Assembly (NCBI GenBank): GCA_019058425.1
Contig: JAHPYZ010000001.1
Coordinates: 35,299 to 99,298 of the forward strand
Direction: 5' to 3'
Source of the DNA: Promethearchaeota archaeon
GTDB taxonomy: Archaea; Asgardarchaeota; Lokiarchaeia; Sigyniarchaeales; SOKP01
Length of the DNA stretch: 64,000 nt
Below are positions 54,479 to 64,000 of this stretch, in pieces. Numbering within the stretch: position 1 is the stretch's first letter; each line of letters opens with the position of its first letter. The notes below the pieces were generated by a model. That model was not told the origin of the DNA. It did not search any database and saw only the letters and a program-made list of their open reading frames with translations. Position numbers and translations under genes: made by a program.

Positions 54479-55036
54479 ATGACCATTGTGGGAGACGGAG
54501 CAGTAGGAAAAACGACTTTAGTGCAAGCTATGCTAAAAAAAACTACAGACTATAATCATAATCATTCTGGTCATAAAGTGGTGGAAGATAAAAAAATAAC
54601 TCGCACTCCATTTATGGAGATTGAATCCTGGACTTATAAAGATTTAGTTTTTCAATGTTACGATTTAGCTGGGCAGAGAACTCCAGGTATGCATCCATTA
54701 GATATATTGCAAACATCGGTTTTGACATATATCGATATTTATATCTTTGTTTTTTCAATAGACAGATATGAATCCTTCGAAAACCTGAATAATTGGCTCC
54801 GATTAATGAATTTAGAATCTAAATTTCAACATAATAATATTGGATATGTTCTTGTAGGAAATAAAGTCGATTTGGAAAGAAATGTATCAAAAGGATTAGT
54901 CGATACCTTAGTCGGTGAAGGAAAATTCTTTAATTCCTATGTAGAAACAAGTTCTATTGAACCCTATATAGGTATTGATTTAATGTTAGAAGAAATTGTT
55001 AAAATGGGTAAAAAACTCCTTAATATATATGATTAA
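54479..55036 (+). CDS. Small GTPase (C), diverged
   Basis: G1 GDGAVGKTT, G3 YDLAGQR, G4 NKVDL, G5 ETSS. Switch I lacks a clear conserved Thr and carries a His/Lys-rich stretch (DYNHNHSGHKVVEDKK). From the ATG at 54479 the first strand has only four residues before the P-loop; the open frame upstream (AKISSFLTELKSAKRLIR from a CTG at 54422) would complete it. Sixty-three bases before a large TPR protein that is a likely partner. Confidence 0.85.
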   Translation: MTIVGDGAVGKTTLVQAMLKKTTDYNHNHSGHKVVEDKKITRTPFMEIESWTYKDLVFQCYDLAGQRTPGMHPLDILQTSVLTYIDIYIFVFSIDRYESFENLNNWLRLMNLESKFQHNNIGYVLVGNKVDLERNVSKGLVDTLVGEGKFFNSYVETSSIEPYIGIDLMLEEIVKMGKKLLNIYD

Positions 55037-55099
55037 ATAGTTATTTAGAGTGTTAAAATACTCTCATCTTCTTTAAAAAAGAAAAGATGAGGTGTTAAA

Positions 55100-57319
55100 A
55101 TGACCGAGATTAATTGTAAGATATGCAATAAAAGAATTAATTTTGATCCACAGAATCCTGATACCTTTATTCATAAATCCGAATCTGGTAATTTAATGAT
55201 TGGGAGGCTCTATACAATTAGATTAGGTCATCAAACAGATTCAGGATCATCCCATATTAATGTAGTTGTAGTTGATGAGAATGGAGAATATCGCGCTCAT
55301 AAGGATTATTATGAGGAGAAAGTAAGTGTTAAGGGAACTCCCGACGTATGGAATAAACTTCAGCGTTTTATTCCATTAGAACTTCGTATATACTTGTCAC
55401 TTGCGAATGATGAAGAGAAGACCATTCTCTCTACAATATCAGAACCCTTCAATAAAACGCCAAAACAGTGGTATGAAACATTAAGAGAATTAAGACAAAA
55501 TAATCCTAAAAATCAATTAGTTACTTTTTTAGCTGTAAAATGGGGTTTTATAATAGGAAAAGGTAAAGAGCTTCTTAATTATAAATATGAACCAAGCTCT
55601 TGGAGTTATCCAATATATTTACGCTTACAGGCCCGGTTTGCTCCTTCTCAAGAACTAATATTGATTGCCAAGAGAATTGATTTTAAATCCACTCCATTAA
55701 TTATTCAATTAGAAGCAGCAATTGCTAAAACTGAAGTTTATCTCCGTTTAAGTGCTTATGATCTTTTAGAGGAATTATATGACAACAGTCAAGAAGAATG
55801 GGGTGACCAAACATCTATTGAAGTGAAAACTGGACTAATGCTTTTAAAAGGATATTACGGCTTTAGGTTATATTTTCTTGGAAAAATAAATGAAGCATTA
55901 GAGGTAATAGAACCGGTTTTTAACTTTGGGCAATTATTAGGAAATCGAGAAATAATTATGGTTGTAGGAAATTTCTACGCGGCAGTCAATCAATCTAGTG
56001 GAGATTTAGAAAAAGCACTTAATATCTTTGAAATTGTGTTAAAAGTTAGTGAAGAAATGGGTGACGAAAGAACAAATGCAGTAATTTCATCAAATATGTC
56101 TGTCATCGAATCAAAACAGGGATTATATGATCAAGCTCTGAAACGGCAACGTGCCATATTAGAATTACCAATAGTCAATGAAGAATTTTTTATAAGAAGT
56201 TCATTGATGAGTATTATTGCTGAAACACTTTTTATATCTGAGCGTTACGATGAATCAGAAGATTTATGCAAAAAAGTTCTCTCAGAAGAAAATATACCTA
56301 CTTATTATAAACTCGATCTACTTTCTACTTTAAAAAGAATTGCGGGGAAAACAGATTCTCTTGAACTAATAGATTTTGTACGAGAAAATTTACCTGATGA
56401 CAAAGACTTTTTAGCCTCACCAGTAGGTAACATTTTTATGCATGATCTGGAAGCTATAGAGGGAGAATTACACGGTGACTGGTCAAAATTGATTGATAAT
56501 TTGAAAGTAGAAAGAGAAATTATGTTTAAGAATCAATCCGTAGAGGATGCTAACGATATTGAAATTAGGCTTGGAGAAGGATATTTTAAACACTTTCAAG
56601 AAACTGGAAACCTTGAACATTTGAATCATGCATATAATCATTTGGATTTAGCAAAAACTATTGCATTAGAAAATCAAAGTTATTTAGATCTTTGTAGATT
56701 AGTTATACTTAAAGGATTGTTAGCAGCAGAAAGTAAACTACTGACACAAGCGAAAATTTATTTCGAAGAAGCACTCAGAACCGCTCAAGAATATAATTTA
56801 TCAGGTTTAGAAAAAGAGATAAATGATAATCTAGAAATGCTAAACACAGGTATTATTGAAAAGTCAGCAGATTCAGTATTACGGAGAATGTTTCAACGCT
56901 TAACGTTTAGAAAATCTGAAGACAAAAAAGCTAAAAAGAAAAGCGTTATTTATTCTATTTTTATAGGAACACAAGATTCTGCTTGGGAAATAATATTAAG
57001 AAATGAGAAGAGTGGTACTCTTAATGACACTATTTATCTTGTAGGAATTCATGATCTTTGGAATAGTGTACGGAAAACTATGCTACAACAACAAGTTAAT
57101 TATTTCACACTTCGAAGAGGAGCAGTGTTAATAGAAAATTCAACTCATTTTCAATTATATGCTTTATGTGATCAACTTGATTATCTTACTAGATTAACTT
57201 TGCAAAATCTCTTACCAGAATTAGAAGAATTTTCTTTTAGGCATATTCCCGAAGAATTAGAAGATAAAGTATTGAAAATGCTTGGTAAAGATTTAGGAAA
57301 ATTTTCTAAAGTAGATTAA
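55100..57319 (+). CDS. Large zinc-knuckle/TPR protein, likely partner of GTPase C
   Basis: 739 residues. N-terminus: CKICNKRI zinc knuckle plus an ~80-residue beta domain (MIGRLYTIRLGHQTDSGSSH, INVVVVDENGEYRAHKDYYE). Middle (~190-600) is TPR-like (LYDQALKRQRAILELP and similar). C-terminus (~620-739) is a further alpha/beta domain (VIYSIFIGTQDSAWEIILRN ... YLVGIHDLW ... LRRGAVLIENSTHF) of a roadblock/heterodimer-like feel. No enzyme motifs. Same transcript as GTPase C, so an effector or scaffold role is likely. Confidence 0.7.
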   Translation: MTEINCKICNKRINFDPQNPDTFIHKSESGNLMIGRLYTIRLGHQTDSGSSHINVVVVDENGEYRAHKDYYEEKVSVKGTPDVWNKLQRFIPLELRIYLSLANDEEKTILSTISEPFNKTPKQWYETLRELRQNNPKNQLVTFLAVKWGFIIGKGKELLNYKYEPSSWSYPIYLRLQARFAPSQELILIAKRIDFKSTPLIIQLEAAIAKTEVYLRLSAYDLLEELYDNSQEEWGDQTSIEVKTGLMLLKGYYGFRLYFLGKINEALEVIEPVFNFGQLLGNREIIMVVGNFYAAVNQSSGDLEKALNIFEIVLKVSEEMGDERTNAVISSNMSVIESKQGLYDQALKRQRAILELPIVNEEFFIRSSLMSIIAETLFISERYDESEDLCKKVLSEENIPTYYKLDLLSTLKRIAGKTDSLELIDFVRENLPDDKDFLASPVGNIFMHDLEAIEGELHGDWSKLIDNLKVEREIMFKNQSVEDANDIEIRLGEGYFKHFQETGNLEHLNHAYNHLDLAKTIALENQSYLDLCRLVILKGLLAAESKLLTQAKIYFEEALRTAQEYNLSGLEKEINDNLEMLNTGIIEKSADSVLRRMFQRLTFRKSEDKKAKKKSVIYSIFIGTQDSAWEIILRNEKSGTLNDTIYLVGIHDLWNSVRKTMLQQQVNYFTLRRGAVLIENSTHFQLYALCDQLDYLTRLTLQNLLPELEEFSFRHIPEELEDKVLKMLGKDLGKFSKVD

Positions 57320-57398
57320 CCTTTATTTTATATACTTTTTTTAGTTTATCCTTTAGGAAATATTCGTACTTCAATTTTTTTTTGCACTACCATTACTT

Positions 57399-57833
57399 TT
57401 AGATTTGAAAGATATCTCCTGATAAGACTTGTTCAATCTTTGAATCTATCTCATCATTTGGTTTTTTGATACATCCTATTCTTGCTATTGTTTGAATTCC
57501 CGTTGGTTTCATTATATTAGCAATAATCTTACAAATCTTTGTAGGACCACTTTTAGAAGAGCCAGTTCCAAAAGCAATAAGTTTTTTCTCTCCTAAATTA
57601 AAATCAGTAATCTTTTGTAACAGTTCTTTAAAATTTTTCGCTATTTGAAAATAATACGTAGGAGAACCTAAACCTATAATATCAAAATTCTTAATATTAT
57701 CAATGTCTTTAAAATTCATATCTTGATAAATATCTGTGGCTATACTTAGAGAATCTAACCGTTTTTTAATTTTTTCAGCTAATAATTTAGTATTTCCTGT
57801 TTGCGTATGGTATATTATAATCGCTTTTAACAT
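57399..57833 (-). CDS. Flavodoxin-like protein
   Basis: Short flavodoxin (144 aa) with phosphate loop YHTQTGNTKLLAEKI, GLGSPTYYFQIAKNFKELL, and FGTGSSKSGPTKIC. Lacks the C-terminal helix length of classical flavodoxins but keeps the FMN loops. Cytoplasmic redox role likely; partner unknown. Confidence 0.8.
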   Translation of the reverse strand: MLKAIIIYHTQTGNTKLLAEKIKKRLDSLSIATDIYQDMNFKDIDNIKNFDIIGLGSPTYYFQIAKNFKELLQKITDFNLGEKKLIAFGTGSSKSGPTKICKIIANIMKPTGIQTIARIGCIKKPNDEIDSKIEQVLSGDIFQI

Positions 57834-58142
57834 GGTGAATTTTGCATTTAAAATCGTTTTGGTAATTCTATACTTGTTCTTTTATTAAAATAATGTATTA
57901 AACTTTTAACATTCGTGATTTATAAGCACATTTTAATTTCTCAGCACTTTCCTATAGATGAATCAATACCATTTCAATCTTTTAAGTAAGAATCAGGAAT
58001 GAAACCTATGATCAAGAAAGAAGAAGCACAAAAAAACGAAAAACAGAATTATTATTTTATTGGTGTTGTTCTTTTTAAAAATAACTGTAAAATTTTTCTT
58101 TCACGATTTTTATTATTAAATAACAGTAATAATATTCTTATT
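57834..58142 (+). other. Intergenic region, alternative 5' extension of the DUF457 gene
   Basis: AT-rich. A frame open from an ATG at 57999 joins the DUF457 gene and would add 48 Lys/Asn-rich residues before the family's usual start. I see no other gene or repeat here. Confidence 0.4.
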
Positions 58143-59087
58143 ATGGACTTTTTCACTCATTCTGTTTTTGGAGCTTTATTGTACATACTCTTCTTAAAGG
58201 ATGTAACCTTTGAATATTTCTTTATAGCTATTTTCTTCTCTTTTCTACCCGATTTAGATATATTTTTATTTCCATTAAAAAGAATTTTCAAATCGAATTA
58301 TCTTGATCATCGCGGAGGGTCTCATTCATATATAGTAGGTATAATAATATCTGTTATTTTAAGCATATTTTTCTCTATTTTTAGAAATAAATCATTTTTT
58401 ATGTCTTGGATAATAGGATCCATGTTTTATGGTTTACATGTATCAATGGATCTCCTTACTACTACGAGGATCCCTTACTTATATCCCCTTTCTAAGAAAG
58501 AGTCTAGTTTTTATGTCGAAAAAGCAGGTAGCTCATTTACTTTTTTAAATTCATTGTTATTTCTAATTATACTTCTAATTATGTATTACAATTCTGCAGA
58601 TCTATTCCTATTCTTGAACGTTATTAACTTTTATACCTATTTTTTTCTGATCTATTATTTATATCGAATTCTTACAAAAGTTTGGATAAATCGGCATATT
58701 GCGGATAATCAGAAATACTTTCCTGGTGTTCTACCCTTCTACTTCACTGTTTTTGAACAGGATATTACTCCTGAGGCATTATCACTATGTATTGAAAAAA
58801 AATCACACTTTTCAACATCAAAGGTGATATATAAAAACCAATCTGAGTTAGGATTGGAGGAAATGAAGCTTTTCAAAAAAGCCACTGAAATGTGCAATGA
58901 GCATTATTACTATGCAAAATGGACCGTTTTACCGATATTTTTACGGAATAATGACATATTTTCTGTGAGATTTTTCTTTTTAGAGACGATGGTACATGGT
59001 AGGACACATTATATTCAATATAATTTCGATATGTTAACTCAACATTATATTGATTCTAATCAGGGTTATGGACATATTATATCTTAG
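58143..59087 (+). CDS. DUF457/YdjM-type membrane-bound metal-dependent hydrolase
   Basis: The start MDFFTHSVFGALLYILF is the usual N-terminus of this family, so the ATG at 58143 is chosen. Following motifs are FLPDLDIFLFP and HRGGSHSYIVG, then further membrane segments; the His/Asp residues form the proposed metal site. The C-terminal ~110 residues are soluble and unassigned. Confidence 0.75.
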   Translation: MDFFTHSVFGALLYILFLKDVTFEYFFIAIFFSFLPDLDIFLFPLKRIFKSNYLDHRGGSHSYIVGIIISVILSIFFSIFRNKSFFMSWIIGSMFYGLHVSMDLLTTTRIPYLYPLSKKESSFYVEKAGSSFTFLNSLLFLIILLIMYYNSADLFLFLNVINFYTYFFLIYYLYRILTKVWINRHIADNQKYFPGVLPFYFTVFEQDITPEALSLCIEKKSHFSTSKVIYKNQSELGLEEMKLFKKATEMCNEHYYYAKWTVLPIFLRNNDIFSVRFFFLETMVHGRTHYIQYNFDMLTQHYIDSNQGYGHIIS

Positions 59088-59121
59088 AATTATTTAATTT
59101 TGAGAATAAATTTTAGTATCT

Positions 59122-60153
59122 ATGGAAAGTGATCCCGAAAAAACCCATAAATCTCACTTTATACACACCATGTCAAGAAGTTTTAGTCCTAATAGAAATA
59201 TTGGGATAATGCTATCGTTTATATCCTTGTTTCTTCTGGGGATCTTACCAGTTATATCAAATAGTCGCCCATCAGCTTTAAATGCTTTAAATTTTGCTTT
59301 TTACTTATCTTTATGGGAATTAATTTGTTCATTACCATTATTGTTTTATGAATCAACTAAGCAAAATTTAGGTATATTTCAAAATTCAATAGACTCTAAA
59401 ATTCGAAACCGTACGTTCAAAGTAATGGGATTAACAGGTATAATATTTTCAATCTCAACTTTTTTTTATGTCTTTGCTTTTGAGACCGCGGGAACCATCA
59501 GTGCTGCCATTGCTATACAAACGTATCCGTTGTTTTCAATCGGAATGGAATTCATTTTATATAAGAAGAAAAAAAAAATTGGTGAGATTTTATTCACTAT
59601 AATAATGATCATTGGGATTTATTATCTTGGTACGGACGGTACATGGTTAATCGATGGTTTTTCTCCTTGGTTTGCATTAGCATTAGTAGTTCCTTTTTTG
59701 TGGAGTGTAGCGCATGTAATTATTAAACGTACACTTGATACTTCTCCAATTACTCCAAATCAGGTTACTTTTTTTAGAGTTCTTATTTCTTCATTGATAC
59801 TATTCATGATCTCTTCTATAGTAAATAGTACTAATAATGTTTTCGAGGGATTAATGAATCTTGAATTTCAATTGTTTGGATTCTTAATGGGAATTGTTTA
59901 TTATCTAGAACTCGTTAACTGGTTCCATGCTGTAAAGCATGTGGAAGTATCAATAGCAAGTACGATTACCACACCGACTCCTATAATCACTATGATTCTT
60001 GCCTTTTTTATACTTAAAGAAACAATTCAATTATATCAGATAATTGCAATGACTATTGTTGTAATAAGTATATATGGTTTAATTTTGTCGGGTAGACCAA
60101 AATCAAAAAGAAGTAAGGATACTATGGAATCACTTAATATTATAAGCGTCTAG
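59122..60153 (+). CDS. EamA/DMT-superfamily transporter
   Basis: About ten hydrophobic segments arranged as two EamA repeats: one with FETAGTISAAIAIQTYPLFSI, the second with VEVSIASTITTPTPIITMIL. Length 343 is normal. Substrate unknown. A hydrophilic 25-residue N-end precedes the first TM. The 3' end overlaps the opposite-strand gene by 24 bases. Confidence 0.8.
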   Translation: MESDPEKTHKSHFIHTMSRSFSPNRNIGIMLSFISLFLLGILPVISNSRPSALNALNFAFYLSLWELICSLPLLFYESTKQNLGIFQNSIDSKIRNRTFKVMGLTGIIFSISTFFYVFAFETAGTISAAIAIQTYPLFSIGMEFILYKKKKKIGEILFTIIMIIGIYYLGTDGTWLIDGFSPWFALALVVPFLWSVAHVIIKRTLDTSPITPNQVTFFRVLISSLILFMISSIVNSTNNVFEGLMNLEFQLFGFLMGIVYYLELVNWFHAVKHVEVSIASTITTPTPIITMILAFFILKETIQLYQIIAMTIVVISIYGLILSGRPKSKRSKDTMESLNIISV

Positions 60154-61992
60154 TATCTCTCGTTTTCTTGACTTGATATCATCAAAACTAATTTGTATGT
60201 CAAAAAAGAAGTCAAAGGGATCTTTGAGATCCTCTAATAAAACTTTAGAGTAGAAATTTCTATATAGATATTCTCCTTTTTCAGTTATTTTAATGGGATC
60301 CTCATTTAATTGGCTTAATAACTCTTCCTCGATTAATTCTTTAATTACAGACATTATCCCTTTTTCTTTAAATAAATATAATCCAAAAAAAGCAAATTCA
60401 GTATAAACTTCTTTACCTTTTCCCAAGGATTTTTGATAATAATCATCTAATTGTTTGGGTGTGAATTTCAAATCTAAATTATCAAAATAAACACTTAATA
60501 TCCATTTTGTTATGAATTCTCTAAAATTATCTTCATATTTCATTTGGAATTTCTCATACTCAATTTCCTCATCATGGGAGGCAACTAATTGAAAAAATAT
60601 TTCTATAACTTCTTTAAATATCAAGAAACATACAAATATTGCTATAATTGAATCAAAATAATGAAAAAATGGTATTTCAATTGCGGTTCCAAAACTCGAT
60701 AGAAGGGCTCCTATAATAATACTAATAGATATAATGATATTTACTTTGGAATCTATTGCACTGGTGATCAGAGAAGAGTTTCTATTTTTTTTTCCAATAA
60801 AATTTTTCAAAATTCTTAAATATGTGTTTAAAAAGATTGAAATAATTGCTATTAATATGATGAATATGATATTAGAAACAGGTTCAGAGCCTATTATTAA
60901 AGATTGAATTGAATTTATTAAAATTGAACTACCAGTAAATCCCATTAAGCTTATAAGGATAATATTTACTAATTTTTCTTTTTTAAATCTAATGCCAATT
61001 CCAATTAAAATTACTGCTATACAATCAAGAAAATTTTCGAATCCTTCTGCAAATAAAGATTCCGAATTAAATAAACCAATAAAAATTTTAAGAAGACTCA
61101 GAGAAAATAATCCTAGAAAAGATCTTATCAAAACACTATTGCTGTTCAATATTTTTTTGTATTTATTCAGTTGGACGTTAAGTGCATCTGTCCAGATTTG
61201 TTCTTGGTTTTGACCCCTTTCATTTAGTGAAACGAAATCATTCTCGATATCTGCAAAACCAAGAGCACATAGATAATATATACTGGATTTTGCCGTCTGA
61301 TCATCGAAATAAACATTTGGTATAAAGACATTAAACATCCCCCTGATTTTTTCTTTTAATTTCAGGAATTTCATACGATTAGATTCTTTATTCTTTAGAT
61401 GATATATAGCAGCATATTCTACTCTATTAATTGGAAACAACTCATATTTCCTTCTATGAAAAGCAACTGCTATTATTCTAATGAGAGGATTTACAGTAAG
61501 TAATATCATAGCAATTAAAGACATATAAAATAAATATATAAATTCATCAACTACAAATGCATGGTCAGTAGTTTGAATAAAAATATACATTAAAATAAAA
61601 AAATATACGAAACTTAAATAAAAACTAATTAAACCCCTATATAATCCTTTCATGTGAAATTGTTTAAAAAAAATATTAAACGCATGAGTTAAGTAATGTC
61701 CTACAAAAAAAAGTGACATGCAAGTTAAAGTAAAACTCCAAAGAAAACTCCCTGTTAATAAAAATTCTATTGTGATTAATGACGTTGTGAGTATAAAGTA
61801 TGTTGGAACTACTTTTCTAGAATCTAACTCCCAATTATACTTATGTGTGAGATAATGGGCAAAATTTAATACTCCTGCTATTATGATTAGGAAACTCCAA
61901 TAAATTGTATTATGTATCATAAATTCTATTAGAAATAAGATAATTGATCCAACTACAAACCCAATTATAATAAGTATATATTGCCACTTCAT
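60130..61992 (-). CDS. Large membrane protein: 6TM domain, winged helix, CDF-like transporter domain, second winged-helix-like end
   Basis: Residues 1-200 hold about six membrane segments. Residues ~205-275 look like a winged helix (MKFLKLKEKIRGMFN ... IYYLCALGFADIENDFVSLN). Residues ~280-460 resemble a cation diffusion facilitator membrane domain: IGLFNSESLFAEGFENFLD in the TM2 place and SAIDSKVNIIISISIIIGA in the TM5 place, but the metal-binding HxxxD residues are partly replaced. The last ~150 residues again look winged-helix-like (ELIEEELLSQLNEDPIKITE). The domain order is unusual; it could be a metal sensor-transporter or a purely structural protein. Confidence 0.55.
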   Translation of the reverse strand: MKWQYILIIIGFVVGSIILFLIEFMIHNTIYWSFLIIIAGVLNFAHYLTHKYNWELDSRKVVPTYFILTTSLITIEFLLTGSFLWSFTLTCMSLFFVGHYLTHAFNIFFKQFHMKGLYRGLISFYLSFVYFFILMYIFIQTTDHAFVVDEFIYLFYMSLIAMILLTVNPLIRIIAVAFHRRKYELFPINRVEYAAIYHLKNKESNRMKFLKLKEKIRGMFNVFIPNVYFDDQTAKSSIYYLCALGFADIENDFVSLNERGQNQEQIWTDALNVQLNKYKKILNSNSVLIRSFLGLFSLSLLKIFIGLFNSESLFAEGFENFLDCIAVILIGIGIRFKKEKLVNIILISLMGFTGSSILINSIQSLIIGSEPVSNIIFIILIAIISIFLNTYLRILKNFIGKKNRNSSLITSAIDSKVNIIISISIIIGALLSSFGTAIEIPFFHYFDSIIAIFVCFLIFKEVIEIFFQLVASHDEEIEYEKFQMKYEDNFREFITKWILSVYFDNLDLKFTPKQLDDYYQKSLGKGKEVYTEFAFFGLYLFKEKGIMSVIKELIEEELLSQLNEDPIKITEKGEYLYRNFYSKVLLEDLKDPFDFFFDIQISFDDIKSRKREILDAYNIK

Positions 61993-62199
61993 ATTTTTCT
62001 ATGAAAAAAAACATATGATCTAAATTTTGTTCTCGGATTGAATTAAAAAACTCTTTACATTTGAAAAGAAGTTATTTTATATCATAAATTTTATTGGTTC
62101 TATAATATAAATATTAAAAATTTAAACTCCTTTACCTTTTTTATAATAGAAGAAACTCATTTTATTCTAGGAAAATCTAATTTAGAGAGAGAGTATATA

Positions 62200-63531
62200 G
62201 TGGTAAGACCCCCGACAGAAAAAAATATTTGTCTTCGCTGTAAAGGTGCACGATTATTATGTGGTAAAAAAACATGCCCAATTCTATTAAAGAAATCTGT
62301 AATGAAATCCTTAGTCCCCTTTGAATTAGATAAAACGCGGAGAGATGTAGAGATTTTTGGAGCCAGCCCACCTGGATTTTTCGTTGGTCGTTTTAATTAT
62401 CCAAATGTATACTTAGGACCACTAGTACCATTTCAAGAATTTGAGACTGGACTTGATATATCAGATTATCATATATTAGATGCTCCTGAATTATGGTTTG
62501 GTAAGAAGATGGTTGATGTTATTCGTTATAGGAGTAGTTTAGTGAGGAGCAATTTTAAAACAAATGTATTTATAGGGAGAAAGTCAAGAAAAAGCACTCC
62601 CTCTTTAAAAACTCAAAGACTTCTTGAAACATCACAAGAATTATCAATGGCGGCTAGACCTGTAGACACTGAAACGAAATTAGAAAGAATGAATCTTAGA
62701 ATTATGATGGATAACCATGCCTTACCAATGGGACCTTCTGGAACAACAGAAAAAATTACAATTACTGAAAATACAAAGGTTCATCCTCAAGTTGATTACT
62801 GCGTCTCTGATATAGATCTTAAAGCAGCTGAAGCTGTGTCAGAAAATCTTTATTTTAAAGGACATGTTCCTGAATCAACAATTAAAAGAGTATTTTCGGC
62901 AGGATTATTAGGTGAGAAGAAAAGACGCCGAATTGTTCCAACAAGATGGACGATCACCGCTGTGGATGATATAATTTCAAAAGCTTTAATTAAAGAAATT
63001 AAAAAATTTCCAGAGATAAACGATTACCAGATCTTCGAAGCAACCTATCTCGATAACCATTTTAAAATTCTGTTATTTCCAGGAAAGTTCATATATGAAA
63101 TGAATGAAGTATGGGCACCAAATACTTTATGGAATATCTCACTTGATGGTAAAAATCGTAATTTACAACCACAAATAATGACTGATTTTGAATTTTATCG
63201 TGGAAGAAAATCGTATGCAAGTAATATTACCGGCGCTTACTATGCTGCAAGAAAATCCGTTTGTGAGTATCTCTATAAGATAAGAAGACAAGCACGAGTC
63301 TTAATTTTTCGAGAAGTATCTGGGGGATATGTAGTACCTTTGGGAGTATGGGTAATAAGAGAAACAGTGAATAATGCTATGTTTACAACTGATCCAATAA
63401 AATTGGATAATTTTAATGACTCAGTTAAAAAGATGGCAGAAGAATTCATGGTTGACTATAAACATTGGAAAAGAAGCAGTCATTTAATTAATTTCATGAA
63501 AACTCAAAAAACTATTGATAGTTTCATGTAA
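62200..63531 (+). CDS. nreA: Nre-family DNA repair protein with C-terminal PCNA-binding motif
   Basis: Archaeal Nre protein: N-terminal zinc motif CLRCKGARLLCGKKTCP, then FGASPPGFFVGRFNYPNVYL and GPLVPF. The final residues QKTIDSFM fit the PIP-box Q-x-x-h-x-x-a-a that binds PCNA, a known feature of Nre proteins. GTG start at 62200 with a GAGAGAG stretch upstream. Implicated in DNA damage repair in haloarchaea and other archaea. Confidence 0.9.
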   Translation: MVRPPTEKNICLRCKGARLLCGKKTCPILLKKSVMKSLVPFELDKTRRDVEIFGASPPGFFVGRFNYPNVYLGPLVPFQEFETGLDISDYHILDAPELWFGKKMVDVIRYRSSLVRSNFKTNVFIGRKSRKSTPSLKTQRLLETSQELSMAARPVDTETKLERMNLRIMMDNHALPMGPSGTTEKITITENTKVHPQVDYCVSDIDLKAAEAVSENLYFKGHVPESTIKRVFSAGLLGEKKRRRIVPTRWTITAVDDIISKALIKEIKKFPEINDYQIFEATYLDNHFKILLFPGKFIYEMNEVWAPNTLWNISLDGKNRNLQPQIMTDFEFYRGRKSYASNITGAYYAARKSVCEYLYKIRRQARVLIFREVSGGYVVPLGVWVIRETVNNAMFTTDPIKLDNFNDSVKKMAEEFMVDYKHWKRSSHLINFMKTQKTIDSFM

Positions 63532-63587
63532 TTTATTCATAAAAAATAAAAAAAAAGTGTGTATTTATGAAGGATATTTATATATCC

Positions 63588-64000
63588 TTATTTATTTTTC
63601 CGATTTTTCTGAATTAGGAATGAGACACCTAATAGTAATGCTATTGAAGTTAAAATTACCGAATATCCAGGGATTTCAGGTGGTTCACCATCTCCGTCTC
63701 CATCATCAGAAGGTGCTGTATATTGAATTTGTATTTGCTCTGAAGACACACCATACATGTTTTTGACTTCCATCGTAATATCGTAGTTTCCCGTTGTAAC
63801 ATTGCCAAGATCATAAGGTATGGTTGCTGGTATTGCAGCCCATGCGGTCCAACTTGTTCCATTATATATCCGATATTGATAATCAGTATCGACTATTTGA
63901 TCATTATTATTATCAGCATCAGTAATATCTACAACCAACGTAAGATCTGTTGAATTTACTGCTAAAATATCATCATCAGTAGAGAAGGTGAATACTGGCG
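63588..64000 (-). CDS. C-terminal part of a large surface/secreted protein, cut by the window edge
   Basis: The frame runs off the end of the window. The visible part has beta-sandwich-like repeats (VVDITDADNNNDQIVDTDYQ, YDLGNVTTGNYDITMEVKN), an Asp/Gly linker, then EIPGYSVILTSIALLLG and a basic tail. That is an archaeal-type C-terminal sorting or anchor signal. An upstream TTG at 63938 is only a chance internal start. Confidence 0.65.
   Translation of the reverse strand, partial: PVFTFSTDDDILAVNSTDLTLVVDITDADNNNDQIVDTDYQYRIYNGTSWTAWAAIPATIPYDLGNVTTGNYDITMEVKNMYGVSSEQIQIQYTAPSDDGDGDGEPPEIPGYSVILTSIALLLGVSFLIQKNRKNK

Noticed and set aside
1..64000. CRISPR arrays, transposases, integrases, rRNA
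   Set aside because: No regularly spaced repeats, no DDE or tyrosine recombinase motifs and no rRNA signature were noticed; only one tRNA was found.

Overview
The window is AT-rich DNA from an archaeon, most likely an Asgard archaeon of the Lokiarchaeia type. The evidence is a set of eukaryote-like proteins in one stretch: four Ras/Rab-like small GTPases (one fused to a roadblock domain), a gelsolin-like protein, 7TM proteins ending in longin/roadblock-like domains, and zinc-finger proteins with roadblock-like C-termini. These sit beside archaeal genes such as Nre with a C-terminal PCNA-binding peptide, Ogg2-type glycosylase, DUF166 and QueC/QueD. TATA-like elements and T-tracts are archaeal in style. 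The placement rests on protein features read by eye, not on a phylogeny.

Layout. 1-6 kb: end of an unknown gene, two DNA methyltransferases with no visible nuclease, and the roadblock-GTPase fusion. 6-12.5 kb: tandem 7TM receptor-like paralogues, zinc-ribbon/RDD protein, GPH transporter, Cys/Met PLP enzyme. 12.6-20 kb: corrinoid protein plus MttB-family methyltransferase without pyrrolysine, DedA/VTT protein, a 49-residue membrane microprotein, gelsolin-like protein, tRNA-Leu(CAG), Ogg2, DUF1847, TPR protein. 20-30 kb: acetyltransferase remnant, SRPBCC protein, aldo/keto reductase, Zn/Cd P-type ATPase, TPR protein, winged-helix regulator, two duplicated secreted proteins each followed by the same ~120-nt element, DUF166. 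30-36.8 kb: QueD, an SDR-QueC fusion, zinc-finger/roadblock-like paralogues, a kinase-fold protein, two coupled coiled-coil/winged-helix proteins.

36.8-52 kb holds the most coherent system. Two TetR regulators have paired operators around their TATA boxes. The first precedes a membrane chemoreceptor-like protein and a CheY. The second heads a same-strand run: flavodoxin, NapH-like membrane ferredoxin, exported sulfite-oxidase-fold protein, exported heme-binding-like protein, a second Cys-less sulfite-oxidase-fold protein, a complete ECF transporter (S, A-A', T), a fused Moco-domain/cytochrome-b-like protein, MoaD, MoaB, and a MoxR/VWA pair. I infer an extracytoplasmic redox system combined with import or maturation of a cofactor.

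52-64 kb: two tandem Rab-like GTPases, a gamma-carbonic-anhydrase-type protein, a third GTPase followed by a zinc-knuckle TPR partner, flavodoxin, DUF457 protein, DMT exporter, a large CDF-like/winged-helix membrane protein, Nre, and the C-terminus of a secreted protein running off the end. I saw no transposase, prophage, CRISPR array or rRNA.
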